A stretch of DNA of 5,649 nucleotides from an uncultured Peptoniphilus sp. (lineage in GTDB: Bacteria; Bacillota; Clostridia; Tissierellales; Peptoniphilaceae): positions 1 through 5,649 of the forward strand of contig CAMYEJ010000090.1 in NCBI GenBank assembly GCA_947254665.1, given 5' to 3'. Position numbers and translations under genes: made by a program. Positions within the stretch are counted from its first letter, which is position 1; every line of letters starts with the position of its first letter. Shown here one piece after another: positions 5,489-5,649 of this stretch. The notes beneath the pieces were generated by a model, which searched no databases, was not told where the DNA came from, and worked only from the letters and a program-made list of their open reading frames with translations.

Positions 5489-5592
5489 AGTTTAGGTTGT
5501 ATCTGTACCAGGCATTGAGCAAAACTTCTATGGGTTACATATAAATCTCTGTTATTTTACGTTTCGTCTGATTTTATTTTTTTAAATTTTAC

Positions 5593-5626
5593 AAATAAAA
5601 ACAGTAAACCTTTTTGATTTACTGTT
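5593..5626 (-). terminator. Probable terminator of a minus-strand gene beyond the right edge
   Basis: AACAGTAAA (5600-5608) and TTTACTGTT (5618-5626) form a perfect 9-bp stem with a 9-nt loop. A T-rich run follows only when read on the minus strand (TTTTATTT, 5600-5593), so it should end a minus-strand transcript coming from right of the window. Confidence 0.6.
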
Positions 5627-5649
5627 CACAAAAAATAACTTTAATTAAA

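Noticed and set aside
5489..5592. A small RNA, insertion-sequence end or short gene in the stretch after the transporter terminator
   Set aside because: I found no stable fold, inverted terminal repeat, direct repeat or frame with a ribosome-binding site there.

Overview
The window is AT-rich DNA with Gram-positive style GGAGG ribosome-binding sites, compact operons and U-tract terminators. Its main locus is built from oxygen-sensitive iron-sulfur proteins. Together these suggest a strictly anaerobic low-GC Firmicute, perhaps a Peptoniphilus/Anaerococcus-like anaerobic coccus. The genus is a guess from sequence style and family content.

Left edge (1-622, plus strand): the C-terminal end of an ion transporter or regulator carrying an RCK_C (TrkA-C) domain, then a small zinc-ribbon protein of the YjdM/PhnA family with its own promoter-like boxes and an intrinsic terminator that overlaps its stop codon.

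Centre (3857 down to 675, minus strand): one four-gene operon with a good sigma-A promoter and a terminator with a UUCG loop. In order of transcription it encodes (i) a BcrAD/BadFG-type ATPase activator of the HgdC/YjiL kind; (ii) a 259-residue cysteine-rich protein that looks like the N-terminal half of a 2-hydroxyacyl-CoA dehydratase/YjiM protein joined to a short new cysteine-rich tail; (iii) a full-length YjiM-type protein of the double-cubane-cluster reductase/2-hydroxyacyl-CoA dehydratase family; and (iv) a small DUF3343 (Se/S-carrier-like) protein ending in cysteine. Genes i and ii overlap by ATGA, ii and iii are 2 nt apart, and iii and iv are 15 nt apart. The likely logic is that the activator uses ATP hydrolysis to push a low-potential electron from its [4Fe-4S] cluster into the cluster of protein iii. 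Protein ii would be a partner, scaffold or maturation factor, and protein iv a sulfur/cluster-related accessory. The substrate cannot be read from the window. This operon, above all the truncated second protein, is the part most likely to be undescribed.

Right part (3901-5649): a DUF3783 protein on the minus strand with its own terminator, and, divergent from it across 58 nt, a ten-helix EamA/DMT-family transporter on the plus strand with a terminator. The last 228 nt hold no gene I can support. They contain the transporter's terminator and a second hairpin whose U-tract lies on the minus strand, as expected if a minus-strand gene ends just beyond the window.
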